From Streptomyces diastaticus subsp. diastaticus (GTDB taxonomy: Bacteria; Actinomycetota; Actinomycetes; Streptomycetales; Streptomycetaceae): a DNA stretch of 64,000 nt. This document shows positions 1 through 9,909 of the stretch, piece by piece; the first letter of the stretch is position 1, and every line of letters begins with the position of its first letter. The DNA is taken from the NCBI RefSeq assembly GCF_011170125.1, contig NZ_BLLN01000005.1, forward strand, positions 2,524,501 to 2,588,500, in the 5' to 3' direction. A program made the position numbers and the translations under genes. A model generated the notes under the pieces. It was not told the DNA's origin. It ran no database searches and was given only the letters and a program-made list of their open reading frames with translations.

Positions 1-781
1 TCTCGGCGCGCTGTTCGGAGAGGTGGACGTGCAGGGGCGCGCCGCGGCGCCGGGCGAACTCGGCGACGGTGGCGAGCTGCTCGGCGGGGACGGCGCGTAC
101 CGAGTGGACGGCGGCGCCGATCAGGGTGTGGCTGTCGCCGCGCAGTAGGTCGGCGCGGGCGGCCCACTCCTCGGCGGTGGTGTCGCTGAACCGGCGCTGG
201 TGGCGGTCGGGCTCGGCGCCGAAACCGGAGGAGAGGTAGGCGGTGTCGAGCAGGGTGAGGCGGACGCCCGCGTCGGCGGCGGCCGCGATCAGCGCCTCGC
301 CCATGGCGTTGGGGTTGTCGTAGGGGCGGCCGTCGGGCTGGTGGTGCAGGTAGTGGAACTCGCCGACCGCGGTGATCCCGGCGAGCGCCATCTCCGCGTA
401 CACGGCACGGGCCAGCGCGTGGTAGCTGTCCGGGGTGAGGGCGGCGGCGAAGCGGTACATGGTCTCGCGCCAGGTCCAGAAAGTACCGGAGCCGACCTGC
501 GCGGTGGCGCGCAGCGCGCGGTGGAAGGCGTGCGAGTGGGCGTTGGCGAGGCCGGGCAGGGTGAGGCCCGGCAGCCGGACGGCGCCGGCCGGCGGTGTGG
601 CGACGCCGGTGCGGACGGCGAGGATGTGGCCGGGCGGGACGGGGCCTGGCGCGGTGGCGCCGTTTCCCAGCTCCTCGTCGACGGGTACGGGTCCGGGGGC
701 GTCCGGGGGGACGAGGTCCACGACGACACCGTCCTCGACGCGCTCGCCGACCCAGCCGTGCTCCAGCCAGTAGGTGGTCAC
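1..781 (-). CDS. hutF: Formimidoylglutamate deiminase HutF, 3' end outside window
   Basis: Amidohydrolase that removes ammonia from N-formimino-L-glutamate in histidine breakdown. Reading leftward from a GTG at 781, the protein begins VTTYWLEHGWVGERV and shows the metal site AHSHAFHR near residue 75, then HVHLSEQ just before the window edge, both typical of HutF. About 260 of roughly 450 residues are visible. The GTG overlaps the TGA of the upstream amidohydrolase (GTGA), so the two genes are very likely cotranslated. The part beyond base 1 cannot be judged. Confidence 0.9.
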   Translation of the reverse strand, partial: MTTYWLEHGWVGERVEDGVVVDLVPPDAPGPVPVDEELGNGATAPGPVPPGHILAVRTGVATPPAGAVRLPGLTLPGLANAHSHAFHRALRATAQVGSGTFWTWRETMYRFAAALTPDSYHALARAVYAEMALAGITAVGEFHYLHHQPDGRPYDNPNAMGEALIAAAADAGVRLTLLDTAYLSSGFGAEPDRHQRRFSDTTAEEWAARADLLRGDSHTLIGAAVHSVRAVPAEQLATVAEFARRRGAPLHVHLSEQRAE

Positions 782-2058
782 ACGCACGCGAGCCCCTCCA
801 GGACGTCGGTGAGGGCCTGGACGCCGGCGAGGCAGTCGTCCTCGGTGGCGTGTTCGGCCGGGGAGTGGGAGACGCCGGTCGGGTTGCGGACGAAGAGCAT
901 GGCGGCCGGTACGGAGTCGGCGAGGATGCCCGCGTCGTGTCCGGCGCCGGTGCCGAGGACGGGCACGGGCGGCATACCCGGCGCGTCGAGGATGCGGCCG
1001 AGTTCGGCGCCGAGGGCCCGGTGGAACTCCACCACGGGGGTGAACGACTCGCGGACCACGTCCAGCGCGATGCCGTCGCGGGCGGCCCGGGTGCGGGCGG
1101 CGGCCTCGACGGCGCCGGTGACGGCGTCCAGGCTCGCCTGGTCGGGGGCGCGGGAGTCGAGCCAGCCCCGCACCAGCGAGGGGATCGCGTTGACGCCGTT
1201 GGGTTCGACGGCGACCTTGCCGAAGGTGGCGACGGCGCCCGCGAGTTCGGCTTCGCGGCGGGCCTCCAGGACGGTCCCGGCGTAGGTCAGCATCGGGTCC
1301 CGGCGGTCGCCGAGCCGGGTGGTGCCGGCGTGGTTGGCCTCGCCGTGGAAGTCGTACCGCCAGCGGCCGTGCGGCCAGATGGAGCCGGCGATGCCGACCG
1401 GATCGCCGGTGAGGTCGAGGGAGCGGCCCTGCTCGACGTGGAGTTCGACGAAGGCGCCGATCCGGGAGAGCCGGTCGGGGTCGGGGCCGAGGGTGTCCGG
1501 GTCGTAGCCGGCGGCCTCCATGGCGGCGGGCAGGGTGATGCCGTCGGCGTCGCGGAGCCGGCCCGCGTCGGCGGGGGACAGGCGGCCGGTGGCGAGGCGG
1601 GAGCCGACGCAGGCGAGGCCGAAGCGGGCGCCTTCCTCGTCGCCGAAGTTGACCAGCGCGATGGGGCGGGTGGGGACGGCGCCGCGCTCCAGCAGCCGGT
1701 CGAGGGCGGCGAAGGCGGAGACGACGCCGAGGGGGCCGTCGAAGGCGCCGCCGTCGGGGACGGAGTCGAGGTGGGAGCCGGTGGCGACGGCCTGGCCGGG
1801 GCCCACCTCCGCCCAGCCGGAGGCGCCGTGCCAGGCCCACTGGTTGCCGTTGCGGTCGACCTCGTGGGCCAGGCCGCGCAGCTCTGCCTGTTCGCGGAAC
1901 CAGGCGCGGCACTCGCGGTCGGCACCGCCCCAGGCGTAGCGCCGGTAGCCGCCGCTCGCGGAGTGGCGGCCGAGGGGGGCGAGATCGCGCCACATGGTGA
2001 GGAAGTCGGGGGCCTGGCGGACGGTGCCCGTCGGGCTCGCGGGGCGGGGCTGGGACAC
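778..2058 (-). CDS. M20 family amidohydrolase (allantoate amidohydrolase / N-carbamoyl-amino-acid hydrolase type)
   Basis: Zinc peptidase-like hydrolase of 426 residues that would hydrolyse an N-carbamoyl, N-formyl or ureido amino acid. Metal and catalytic motifs are visible in family order: TGSHLDSVPDGG, FGDEEGARFG, LHVEQG and a late GAGHDAG. The GTG start at 2058 is preceded by GGAGGAG at good spacing; a start at 2103 lacks such a site. The gene is translationally coupled to hutF, so a role late in histidine or purine ureide catabolism is likely, but the exact substrate cannot be read from the sequence. Confidence 0.85.
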   Translation of the reverse strand: MSQPRPASPTGTVRQAPDFLTMWRDLAPLGRHSASGGYRRYAWGGADRECRAWFREQAELRGLAHEVDRNGNQWAWHGASGWAEVGPGQAVATGSHLDSVPDGGAFDGPLGVVSAFAALDRLLERGAVPTRPIALVNFGDEEGARFGLACVGSRLATGRLSPADAGRLRDADGITLPAAMEAAGYDPDTLGPDPDRLSRIGAFVELHVEQGRSLDLTGDPVGIAGSIWPHGRWRYDFHGEANHAGTTRLGDRRDPMLTYAGTVLEARREAELAGAVATFGKVAVEPNGVNAIPSLVRGWLDSRAPDQASLDAVTGAVEAAARTRAARDGIALDVVRESFTPVVEFHRALGAELGRILDAPGMPPVPVLGTGAGHDAGILADSVPAAMLFVRNPTGVSHSPAEHATEDDCLAGVQALTDVLEGLACV

Positions 2059-2202
2059 AGGGGTCTCCTCCGGAGGGGGACGGCCCGCACCCTGTTCATT
2101 CACGAGCCGTTCCGCTGAATATAGCTAGTCAGGGCGGGGGCGTCAGCCCCGACGCCCCGGCGCCCCCTGGCCACGGGCGCGTCGCGATGGTTGCCTGGCC
2201 CC

Positions 2203-3648
2203 ATGGGTGATCACCAGAGCGACTTCCGCAACCTCCCGTACGGCGCGCAGGCCGCCGACGACACCAACGAGCCCGACGCCCGCGCCGCCCGCCGGGACCG
2301 CGCCGTCCGCGCCGCCGTCGCCCAGGGCGTGGTCGGCCCGGACGAGCCGATCGCCGGGCTGCTCGACGTCACCGGCATCCGCGCCTCCGCCGCGGCCCTG
2401 CACGCCGCCTTCGACGCCGTCACCGCGCCCGGCACCCCGGTACTGCACGCCTTCGCCGTCAAGGCCACCCCGCTGGTGCCGGTGCTGCGACTGCTGGCAG
2501 AGGCGGGGCTCGGCGCGGAGGTCGCCTCCCCCGGCGAACTCGCCCTCGCCACCGCGGCGGGCATCCCGCCGGAGCGGATCGTCCTCGACTCCCCCGCCAA
2601 GACCCCGGCCGAGATCCGCGAGGCGCTGCGGCTGGGCGTCGCCCTCAACGCCGACAACCCGCAGGAACTGGAGCGCCTCGACGCCATCCTGGACGGCGCC
2701 ACCCCGTCCTCCCCGGTCGGCGTCCGCGTCAACCCGCAGGTCGGCGGCGGCTCCATCGGCGCCCTCTCCACCGCCACCCCGACCTCCAAGTTCGGCGTCG
2801 CGCTGCGCGACCCGGGCGCCCGCGACTGGGTCCTGAACGCCTACGCGGCCCGGCCCTGGCTGACCCGGCTGCACGCCCACTCCGGCTCCCAGGGGATGCC
2901 GCTGGAGCTCCTCGCCGAGGGGCTCGGCGTCCTCCACGGACTGGCCGAGGAGATCAACGAGGCGGCCGGGCGCAAGCAGATCGACACCCTCGACATCGGC
3001 GGCGGCCTGCCGGTCAACTTCCAGTCCGACGCCGACGACCCGAGCCACGCCGCCTACGCCGCGCTGCTGAGGAAGACCGTGCCCGGCCTCTTCGACGGAC
3101 GCTACGGCCTGGTCACCGAGTTCGGCCGGTCGGTGCTGGCCAAGCACGGCACGGTCCTCGCCCGCGTCGAGTACACCAAGTCGGCGGGGGCCCGCCCCAT
3201 CGCCGTCACCCACGCCGGGGTCCAGGTCGCCACCCGCACCGTCTACAACCCCGGGTCCTGGCCGCTGCGCATCGCCGCCTACGACGCCGAGGGCCGCCCG
3301 CGCACCGGCGACACCGTCGTCCAGGACGTGGCGGGCCCCGCCTGCTTCGCCGGTGACCTCCTCGCCACCGGGCAGCACATGCCGCGTCTGCACCCCGGCG
3401 ACTGGGCGGCGGCCCTGGACACCGGGGCGTACTACTTCGCCCACCACTACGCGTACAACAGCCTGCCGCGGCCGGCCGTGCACGGGTGGGTGGAGACGCC
3501 GGCCGGGCCGGGCGGCGAGGACGCGGAGGCGGCGGTGCGCTTCGCGACGGTGCGGCCCGCGCAGACCGTCGCGGAGATCGTCGCCGAGGGCGGAGCCGCC
3601 CACCTCGACAGCCTCACCACCCTCGGCGGGGCCACCGGCCCGGCCTGA
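2203..3648 (+). CDS. Fold-III PLP decarboxylase, diaminopimelate decarboxylase-like
   Basis: Protein of 481 residues with the alanine-racemase-like barrel then a C-terminal beta domain, as in LysA. The PLP lysine lies in HAFAVKATP. Later come LHAHSGSQG, the phosphate-binding LDIGGGLPVNF and the partner-subunit Cys-Asp pair. In LysA that pair sits in CESGD; here it reads CFAGD, so Cys and Asp remain while Glu and Ser are replaced, which argues for a different substrate. It stands alone, away from lysine genes and divergent from the amidohydrolase. The ATG at 2203 has no clear ribosome binding site; a TTG at 2191 is an alternative. Confidence 0.8.
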   Translation: MGDHQSDFRNLPYGAQAADDTNEPDARAARRDRAVRAAVAQGVVGPDEPIAGLLDVTGIRASAAALHAAFDAVTAPGTPVLHAFAVKATPLVPVLRLLAEAGLGAEVASPGELALATAAGIPPERIVLDSPAKTPAEIREALRLGVALNADNPQELERLDAILDGATPSSPVGVRVNPQVGGGSIGALSTATPTSKFGVALRDPGARDWVLNAYAARPWLTRLHAHSGSQGMPLELLAEGLGVLHGLAEEINEAAGRKQIDTLDIGGGLPVNFQSDADDPSHAAYAALLRKTVPGLFDGRYGLVTEFGRSVLAKHGTVLARVEYTKSAGARPIAVTHAGVQVATRTVYNPGSWPLRIAAYDAEGRPRTGDTVVQDVAGPACFAGDLLATGQHMPRLHPGDWAAALDTGAYYFAHHYAYNSLPRPAVHGWVETPAGPGGEDAEAAVRFATVRPAQTVAEIVAEGGAAHLDSLTTLGGATGPA

Positions 3649-3734
3649 GACGCCCTTCCGAGGCCGGGACCTCCGTTGCTTGTACGGGCCGGGGGCGGGT
3701 AAGGAAGCCTCCATCACTGAGCTGCGGAGGACTC

Positions 3735-5120
3735 ATGGACGCCACCCGACCCGCCGGCACGCCCGGCAACCCGCCTGAGGGGGCGGCCGGTTCCCCGACC
3801 GGGGAACCGGCCCTCAAACGGGCCATCGGCCCCAAGCTGCTGATCCTCTTCGTCATCGGAGACATCCTCGGCACCGGCATCTACGCCACCACGGGCAAGG
3901 TCGCCGGGAAAGTCGGCGGGGCCCTGTGGGTCCCGTTCGCGATCGGCTTCGTGGTGGCGCTGCTGACCGCCGCCTCCTACGTCGAACTGGTCGGCAAGTA
4001 CCCCAAGGCGGCGGGGGCGGCGCTCTACGCCCAGAAGGCGTTCAAGGTCCCCTTCCTCACCTTCATCGTGGCCTTCATGGTGATGTGCTCGGGCCTCTCC
4101 TCGGCCAGCGCCGCCGCGCTCGCCTTCAGCGGCGACTACATGAGCGAGCTGACCGCGGGCGCGCTGCCGCCCACCCTGATCGCCGTCGCGTTCGTGCTGG
4201 TCCTGGCGGCCGTCAACCTCCGCGGCGTCGCCGAGTCCGTCAAGATGAACGTCGTCCTGACCCTGGTCGAACTCAGCGGCCTCGCCGTCATCCTGGGCAT
4301 CGGCGCGTACGCGGTGCTCAGCGGCGGGGGTGAGCCGTCCCGGCTGGTCGAGTTCGAGTCGAGCGGCACCGGCTTCGCGCTGATGACCGGGGTGCTCGGC
4401 GCGACCGCGCTCGGCTTCTTCGCCTTCGTCGGTTTCGAGGACTCGGTCAACATGGCCGAGGAGACCAAGGACCCCGCCCGCACCTTCCCCCGCGCCATCT
4501 TCATCGGCGTGGCGGTCACCGGCACCATCTACGTCCTGGTGGCCCTGGTCTCCTCGCTCCTGGTCGACCCCGGCACGCTCGCCGGCTCCGACGGACCGCT
4601 GCTGGAGGTGGTCAAGGCGGGCGGCGTCCAGTTCCCGCCACAGCTCTTCGCGCTGATCGCCCTGTTCGCCGTCACCAACTCGGCGCTGATCAACATGATG
4701 ATGGCCTCGCGGCTGTGCTACGGCATGGCCAACGAGCGCATCCTGCCGCGCGTCATGGGCCGGGTGCTGCCGCGGCGCCGGACGCCCGTGGTCGGGATCG
4801 TCTTCGTCTCCCTGCTCGCCCTCGGCATGGTCCTCACCGGCGAGATCGAGGGACTCGGCGACACCACCTCGTTCCTCCTGCTCTGCGTCTTCGCCGTCGT
4901 CAACGTCGCGGTCCTGGTCCTGCGCAAGGACCGCGTCGACCACGCCCACTTCCGCACCCCCACCGCCCTCCCGGTCCTCGGCGCCCTGACCGCCCTCGTC
5001 CTCGCCAGCCCTCTCGCCGACCGCCCCGCCGACGTCTACATCCGCGCCGGCGTCCTCCTCCTCCTCGGCATCGGCCTCTGGCTCCTCAACAAGCTGGCCC
5101 TGCGCGGGGAGCGGGGCTGA
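3735..5120 (+). CDS. APC-superfamily amino acid permease
   Basis: Integral membrane transporter of 461 residues with about 12 hydrophobic segments. The first helix carries the APC motif IGDILGTGIYATTGKVAG, where the GTG binds substrate backbone atoms. The mid-protein GFFAFVGFEDSVNMAEETKDP motif is typical of the cationic or basic amino acid branch. The ATG at 3735 follows GGAGGACTC, a good ribosome site, 86 bases after the decarboxylase, so the two may be cotranscribed. A perfect palindrome just downstream probably ends the unit. Substrate unknown. Confidence 0.88.
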   Translation: MDATRPAGTPGNPPEGAAGSPTGEPALKRAIGPKLLILFVIGDILGTGIYATTGKVAGKVGGALWVPFAIGFVVALLTAASYVELVGKYPKAAGAALYAQKAFKVPFLTFIVAFMVMCSGLSSASAAALAFSGDYMSELTAGALPPTLIAVAFVLVLAAVNLRGVAESVKMNVVLTLVELSGLAVILGIGAYAVLSGGGEPSRLVEFESSGTGFALMTGVLGATALGFFAFVGFEDSVNMAEETKDPARTFPRAIFIGVAVTGTIYVLVALVSSLLVDPGTLAGSDGPLLEVVKAGGVQFPPQLFALIALFAVTNSALINMMMASRLCYGMANERILPRVMGRVLPRRRTPVVGIVFVSLLALGMVLTGEIEGLGDTTSFLLLCVFAVVNVAVLVLRKDRVDHAHFRTPTALPVLGALTALVLASPLADRPADVYIRAGVLLLLGIGLWLLNKLALRGERG

Positions 5121-5143
5121 GTCCCCGCTGACCGCCCCGTGGT

Positions 5144-5167
5144 GCGCCGTGGACCGGTCCACGGCGC
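5144..5167. terminator. Palindromic hairpin between convergent genes
   Basis: Perfect 24-base palindrome with arms GCGCCGTGGACC and GGTCCACGGCGC, placed between the end of the permease and the end of the Gfo/Idh gene. It lacks a T-tract, as usual in Streptomyces, and would serve both strands. Confidence 0.6.
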
Positions 5168-5292
5168 CGGATGCGGCGTGCCGGGCGGCCGGGGGTCACC
5201 GGCACACGGAGGTACGTGGAAGTTCCGGCGACGCCGTGAGGGCCGCGGTGTCCTCGTGCCCCCGCCGAGGCCGGGGACAGCTCCTCGGGCCC

Positions 5293-6315
5293 TCACCCCG
5301 CCTCCCCCGGGTACCGCAGGCCGACGATGTCCCGCACGGTGTCGAGCGTCCCCATCACCTCCAGGCTCCGCCGGAGCGGCACCAGCGCCGACTGGGTGGC
5401 TCCCGCACGCAGGCAGCGCATCACCTCCCTCGCCTGGGGGACGTACCCGTTGCCGGCCTCCGCCTGGGCCTGGACCACCTCGGGCGCACGGCCGCTGCGG
5501 TGCAGCACCAGCTGGGCCGGGCGGTAGAAGTCGCCCGGGATCTCGATGCGCCCCCCGGTGCCGTGGATGACGGCCGCGCGGGCGCTGTCCGCCTCCAGGG
5601 AGCACGACAGCACGGCCATGGCGCCGCCGGCGTACCCGAGGACCATCCCGGTCGTCTCGTCCACCCCCTCGGGTCCCAGGTGGGACCAGGCGGTCACCTC
5701 GTCGGGCCGGCCCAGGACGAGGTGGGCCAGCGAGACCGGGTAGGTGCCCAGGTCGAGCAGGGCCCCGCCGCCGGCGTGCGGGTCGCGCAGCCGGTGGCCC
5801 GGCACGCGGGGAGCCCGCGCGCCGAAGTCCGCGTGGACGGAGCGGACCTCGCCGATCAGCCCGTCACCGATCATGGCGAGCATCCGGCGGACCAGTGGGT
5901 GCACGCACGTCCACATGGCTTCCATGAGGAGGAGCGCGCGCCGCTCGGCCAGCGCCACCATGGCCTCGGCCTCACCCCGGTTGAGCGCGAACGGCTTCTC
6001 GCAGAGAACCGGGGTGCCCGACTCCAGCATGAGGGTGGTGGCCGCCAGGTGGTGGGCGTGCGGGGTGGCGACGTACACGACGTCGATCTCCGGGTCGTCC
6101 GCCAGCTCCCGCCACGTGCCGTAGGCGCGCGGCACCCCGAACCGGTCCGCGAAGCGCCGCGCGGAGGCTTCCGAACGGGAGGCCACCGCCCCCACCTCGG
6201 CGTCCGGAAGCAGCTTCAGGTCCTCGGTGAAGGCCGCCGCCATGGGCCCGGTGGCGAGGACGCCCCAGCGGACCGGCCTCACGGCCGGTCCGCCGGGGCA
6301 CTCCGGCTCGCTCAC
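5293..6315 (-). CDS. Gfo/Idh/MocA family oxidoreductase
   Basis: NAD(P)-dependent sugar dehydrogenase-type protein of 340 residues. The N-terminal Rossmann segment [14 protein letters not shown] is followed by the family signature EKP ([10 protein letters not shown]), and the C-terminal half is the usual alpha/beta dimer domain. The GTG at 6315 overlaps the beta-glucosidase TGA as GTGA, so it is the last gene of the beta-glucoside operon. It probably oxidises or epimerises a sugar released by uptake and hydrolysis; the substrate is not evident. Confidence 0.88.
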   Translation of the reverse strand: MSEPECPGGPAVRPVRWGVLATGPMAAAFTEDLKLLPDAEVGAVASRSEASARRFADRFGVPRAYGTWRELADDPEIDVVYVATPHAHHLAATTLMLESGTPVLCEKPFALNRGEAEAMVALAERRALLLMEAMWTCVHPLVRRMLAMIGDGLIGEVRSVHADFGARAPRVPGHRLRDPHAGGGALLDLGTYPVSLAHLVLGRPDEVTAWSHLGPEGVDETTGMVLGYAGGAMAVLSCSLEADSARAAVIHGTGGRIEIPGDFYRPAQLVLHRSGRAPEVVQAQAEAGNGYVPQAREVMRCLRAGATQSALVPLRRSLEVMGTLDTVRDIVGLRYPGEAG

Positions 6316-7772
6316 CGGCCCGGCCCGGCGTCGGCCGGGAGGGCGCCGGTGCGGGCCACCTCGGCGTACCACCGCGCGCTCGACTTCGGGGTCCGGGTGC
6401 CCGTCGGGTAGTCCACGTGGACGGCGCCGAAGCGCTTGCTGTATCCGTAGCCCCACTCGAAGTTGTCCAGGAGGGACCAGAGGAAGTAGCCGCGGACGTC
6501 GACGCCCGCCTCGATCGCCCGGTGCACGGCGGTCAGGTGACCGTGCAGGTAGGCGATGCGCTCCGGGTCGACGACCTCGCCCTCCGGGTTGACGTAGTCG
6601 TCGAAGGCGGCCCCGTTCTCCGTGATCATCAGCGGCAGACCCGGCTGGTCGGCCTTGAGGCGCAGCAGCAGGTCGTAGAGACCGCTGGGGTCGACCGCCC
6701 AGCCCATGGCGGTGGTGTCGCCGGGCGGGCGGTGGAAGGCCACGCCGTCGGCGCCGGGCCACGGGCTGTGCTCGCTCGCCCCGTGGCCGTCGGAGCCGTG
6801 CCCGCCCTCGCCGGTGGCGGCGGAGACCAGGGTGGGCGTGTAGTAGTTGACGCCCAGGAAGTCGAGCGGCTGGTGGATCGTGGCGAGGTCCCCGTCCTGG
6901 ACGAAGGACCAGTCGGTCAGGCTCCGGGTGTCCTCCAGGAGGTCCGCGGGGTACTCCCCCTCCAGCAGGGGCCCGGTGAAGACGCGGTTGGCCAGCGCGT
7001 CGATGCGCCGGGCCGCGTCGAGGTCCTCGGCGGACTCCGTCAGGGCCCGCACGTGGTGGATGTTGAGGGTGATCGACGTCTCGGCGCGGGCGGGGAGTTC
7101 GGCGCGCAGCGCCTGGACGGCCATGCCGTGCGCCAGGTTGAGGTGGTGCGCCGCGCGCAGGGCCGCCACGGGTTCGGTGCGGCCGGGCGCGTGCACTCCG
7201 GAGGCGTAGCCGAGGAAGGCGCTGCACCACGGCTCGTTGAGGGTGATCCAGGTCTTCACCCGGTCCCCGAGGGCACGCGCCGCCAGGGTGGCGTAGTCGG
7301 CGAACCGGCCGGCGGTGGCGCGGCCGGGCCAGCCGCCGACGTCCTCCAGCTCCTGGGGCAGGTCCCAGTGGTAGAGGGTGACGACCGGCTCGATGCCCTT
7401 CTCCAGCAGGGCGTCGGTCAGCGCGCGGTAGAAGTCGAGTCCCCGCTCGACCGCCGGGCCGCGGCCCGTCGGCTGCACGCGGGGCCACGCGAGCGAGAAC
7501 CGGTAGGCGCTCACCCCGAGGTCGGCCATGATCTCGACGTCCTCGCGCCAGCGGTGGTAGTGGTCGGTGGCCACGTCACCGGTGTCGCCGTTCCGCACCC
7601 GGCCGGGCGTGTGCGCGTAGGTGTCCCAGATGGAGGGGGTGCGCCCGTACGCGGAGGCGGCGCCCTCGATCTGGTAGGCGGCGGTGGCGGTGCCCCAGGT
7701 GAATTCCTGCGGGAAGTGGCGGACGCCGGGGGTCTGCGGGGCGGTGGCGGGACGTCGGGGGGCGATGGTCAC
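6312..7772 (-). CDS. GH1 beta-glucosidase, probably intracellular
   Basis: Glycoside hydrolase family 1 enzyme of 486 residues, normal length. Both catalytic glutamates are visible: the acid/base in WITLNEPW and the nucleophile in [12 protein letters not shown]. The N-terminal [13 protein letters not shown] and the C-terminal [18 protein letters not shown] are family landmarks. No signal peptide is present, so it should cleave imported cellobiose or other beta-glucosides in the cytoplasm. GTG start at 7772 preceded by GGAAGGA. It follows two sugar permease genes and overlaps the next gene by GTGA. In Streptomyces such genes belong to the CebR regulon. Confidence 0.93.
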   Translation of the reverse strand: MTIAPRRPATAPQTPGVRHFPQEFTWGTATAAYQIEGAASAYGRTPSIWDTYAHTPGRVRNGDTGDVATDHYHRWREDVEIMADLGVSAYRFSLAWPRVQPTGRGPAVERGLDFYRALTDALLEKGIEPVVTLYHWDLPQELEDVGGWPGRATAGRFADYATLAARALGDRVKTWITLNEPWCSAFLGYASGVHAPGRTEPVAALRAAHHLNLAHGMAVQALRAELPARAETSITLNIHHVRALTESAEDLDAARRIDALANRVFTGPLLEGEYPADLLEDTRSLTDWSFVQDGDLATIHQPLDFLGVNYYTPTLVSAATGEGGHGSDGHGASEHSPWPGADGVAFHRPPGDTTAMGWAVDPSGLYDLLLRLKADQPGLPLMITENGAAFDDYVNPEGEVVDPERIAYLHGHLTAVHRAIEAGVDVRGYFLWSLLDNFEWGYGYSKRFGAVHVDYPTGTRTPKSSARWYAEVARTGALPADAGPGR

Positions 7773-7858
7773 GTGGTTCCTTCCGAGCGGGGCTGCGGGG
7801 CGGGGTTCGGGGCGCGCGGGCCGGCGACGGGGCCCGGGCGCGGGGAGGCGGCGGGCAC

Positions 7859-8794
7859 TCATCCCTTCACGGCGCCCTGCATGATGCCGCCGACGATCTG
7901 GCGGCCGAAGACGACGAAGAGGGCGAGCAGGGGGAGCGTGCCGAGCAGGGCGCCGGCCATGATCAGCGACTGGTCCCGGACGTATCCGGCGCTCAGCTGG
8001 GTGAGCGCCACGGGGACGGTCGGGTTGCTCATGTCGAGCACGATGAACGGCCAGAAGAAGTCGTTCCACGTGTGCACGAACGTGATCATGAAGAGCACGG
8101 CCATCGCGGGCCGCGCGATGGGCAGGACGATGCTCCAGAAGATGCGCAGCGAGTGCGCCCCGTCCACCCGCCCGGCCTCGACGAGTTCGTCGGGCAGCGC
8201 CTCGGCGAGGTACTGCCGCATGAAGAACACGCCGACGGCACTGACCAGGGTGGGGAAGATGACGGCGGGCAGTTTCTGTCCCCAGCCCAGCTCGGTCATC
8301 ATCATGAAGAGGGGAACGACCCCGAGCTGCGGCGGGACCATCATCGTGCCGATGACGAGCATCAGCAGGATGTTGCGGCCCTTGAAGCGGAGCTTGGCGA
8401 AGGCGAATCCGGCCAGCGTCGCGAACAGCACCGTGGACAGGGCGACCGCGCCGGCCACGATCAGGCTGTTGAACATGGCCTTGCCCAGCGCGGCGTCCTG
8501 CCATGCCTTGCCCAGGTTCTCCAGCAGATGCGGGCCGGGGAGGAACGGCGGCGGCGTCTGGGTGACCCGGGTGTTGTCGGACGAGGCGGCCACCAGGGTC
8601 CAGTAGAGCGGGAAGAGCGAGAGGAGCGACGCCAGGCCGAGCAGGACGTACGCGAGGGGGCCCGCGTGGTGCTGGCGCCCCGCGCTGGGGCGCAGGGAGA
8701 ACCGCCGGCGCCGTGGGCCCGGCCGGGGGCCTCTGCCCGGTTCCGGCGCCACGGGCGTGTCCGGGGGCCGGACCGGGAGGCTGTCTGTGGTCAT
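7859..8794 (-). CDS. Carbohydrate ABC transporter permease, MalG/CebG type
   Basis: Inner-membrane subunit of a CUT1 sugar importer, 311 residues with about six helices. The conserved EAA loop that contacts the ATPase reads [20 protein letters not shown]. The N terminus carries about 40 residues rich in Pro and Arg before the first helix. It starts 14 bases after the stop of the other permease. No ATPase gene is in the operon, which fits the Streptomyces habit of sharing the MsiK ATPase among sugar importers (family knowledge). Confidence 0.9.
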   Translation of the reverse strand: MTTDSLPVRPPDTPVAPEPGRGPRPGPRRRRFSLRPSAGRQHHAGPLAYVLLGLASLLSLFPLYWTLVAASSDNTRVTQTPPPFLPGPHLLENLGKAWQDAALGKAMFNSLIVAGAVALSTVLFATLAGFAFAKLRFKGRNILLMLVIGTMMVPPQLGVVPLFMMMTELGWGQKLPAVIFPTLVSAVGVFFMRQYLAEALPDELVEAGRVDGAHSLRIFWSIVLPIARPAMAVLFMITFVHTWNDFFWPFIVLDMSNPTVPVALTQLSAGYVRDQSLIMAGALLGTLPLLALFVVFGRQIVGGIMQGAVKG

Positions 8795-8808
8795 GGGGGA
8801 TCTCCCGG

Positions 8809-9804
8809 TCAGGCCTTGCGCGCGACGAAGCGCTTGACGAGGCGTTGGACGGCGAAGACGAGGATGAGGAGCAGGAACATCGCCCAGGCGACCGTGGCGG
8901 CCCGGCCCATCTGGTAGCTCTTCCAGCCCTCCTCGTACAGCAGCAGACCGAGCGTCTGGTACTGGTTGTCCGCTCCGCCGGTGACGCCGTTCGGCCCCTG
9001 CCCGAAGATCAGCGGCTCACCGAAGAGCTGGGTGGCACCGATGGTCGACAGCACGATGGTGAAGACGATGGTGGAGCGGATGCCGGGGACGGTGACCTTG
9101 GTGAACTGCTGCCACCGGGAGGCGCCGTCGATGGCCGCCGCCTCGTACCGGTCGCGGGGGATCGCCTGCATCGCCGCGAGGTAGAGCAGCGCGTTGTAGC
9201 CCGTCCAGCGCCAGATGACGATGGTGGAGATGGCCGCCTGCGCGGCCCACTTGTTGTTCTCCCAGTCCAGGTGCTCGAACCCGAACAGGCTCAGCCCCCA
9301 GTTGATCATCCCGAAGTCGCGCTCGAAGAGCATGGTGAAGACCAGGGCGGCCGCCCCCACCGAGGTGGCGTACGGGGTCAGGCTGGCGACGCGGAAGAAC
9401 GTCGAGCCGCGCAGCCGGTAGTTGAGCAGGTGCGCCAGTCCGAGCGCCATCAGCAACTGCGGCACGGTCGACAGGACGCCGATGGTGATGGTGTTGCCCA
9501 GCGCGTTCCAGAAGCGCTCGTCACGCACCAGCGCCAGGTAGTTGTCGAGCCCCACCCACTCCATGAAGTTCAGGGAGGCGAGCTCCACACGGTGGAGCGA
9601 GATCCACGACGTGTAGATGAGCGGATAGAAGCTGAAGGCCGCGAAGACGACGAAGAACGGTGCGATGAAGGCGTACGGCGCGCCCTTGACGTCCAGTCGG
9701 TGCAGCAGCGCGCCGCGCCGTCGGCGCTTCACACCGGGGTCGGTGCCGGGCGGCGGGGCGGTACCGGTCGTTCGGTCCTGGGGGGACGAGGTGGAGGTGG
9801 CCAC
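8809..9804 (-). CDS. Carbohydrate ABC transporter permease, MalF/CebF type
   Basis: Partner permease of 331 residues with about six transmembrane segments; the first follows [16 protein letters not shown]. The EAA loop is [23 protein letters not shown] at 9804 has AGGAAGGA upstream and gives the normal family length; a start at 9882 would add a non-homologous leader. It sits between the binding protein and the second permease, forming the standard E-F-G order. Confidence 0.9.
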   Translation of the reverse strand: MATSTSSPQDRTTGTAPPPGTDPGVKRRRRGALLHRLDVKGAPYAFIAPFFVVFAAFSFYPLIYTSWISLHRVELASLNFMEWVGLDNYLALVRDERFWNALGNTITIGVLSTVPQLLMALGLAHLLNYRLRGSTFFRVASLTPYATSVGAAALVFTMLFERDFGMINWGLSLFGFEHLDWENNKWAAQAAISTIVIWRWTGYNALLYLAAMQAIPRDRYEAAAIDGASRWQQFTKVTVPGIRSTIVFTIVLSTIGATQLFGEPLIFGQGPNGVTGGADNQYQTLGLLLYEEGWKSYQMGRAATVAWAMFLLLILVFAVQRLVKRFVARKA

Positions 9805-9909
9805 CGGAAGGCGTCCTTCCTGGGGGTGGGTGGGCGGTCGGGGGTCCGGCGCCCTCAGGGGAGGCAGGGGGCGCCGGACCACTGCGAGGGGGGCGCCGGG
9901 CCCCCCGGG

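Noticed and set aside
595..2118. 507-codon plus-strand frame antisense to the M20 amidohydrolase
   Set aside because: Typical high-GC antisense frame of Gly/Ala/Val/Arg repeats without motifs; the opposite strand encodes a complete enzyme.
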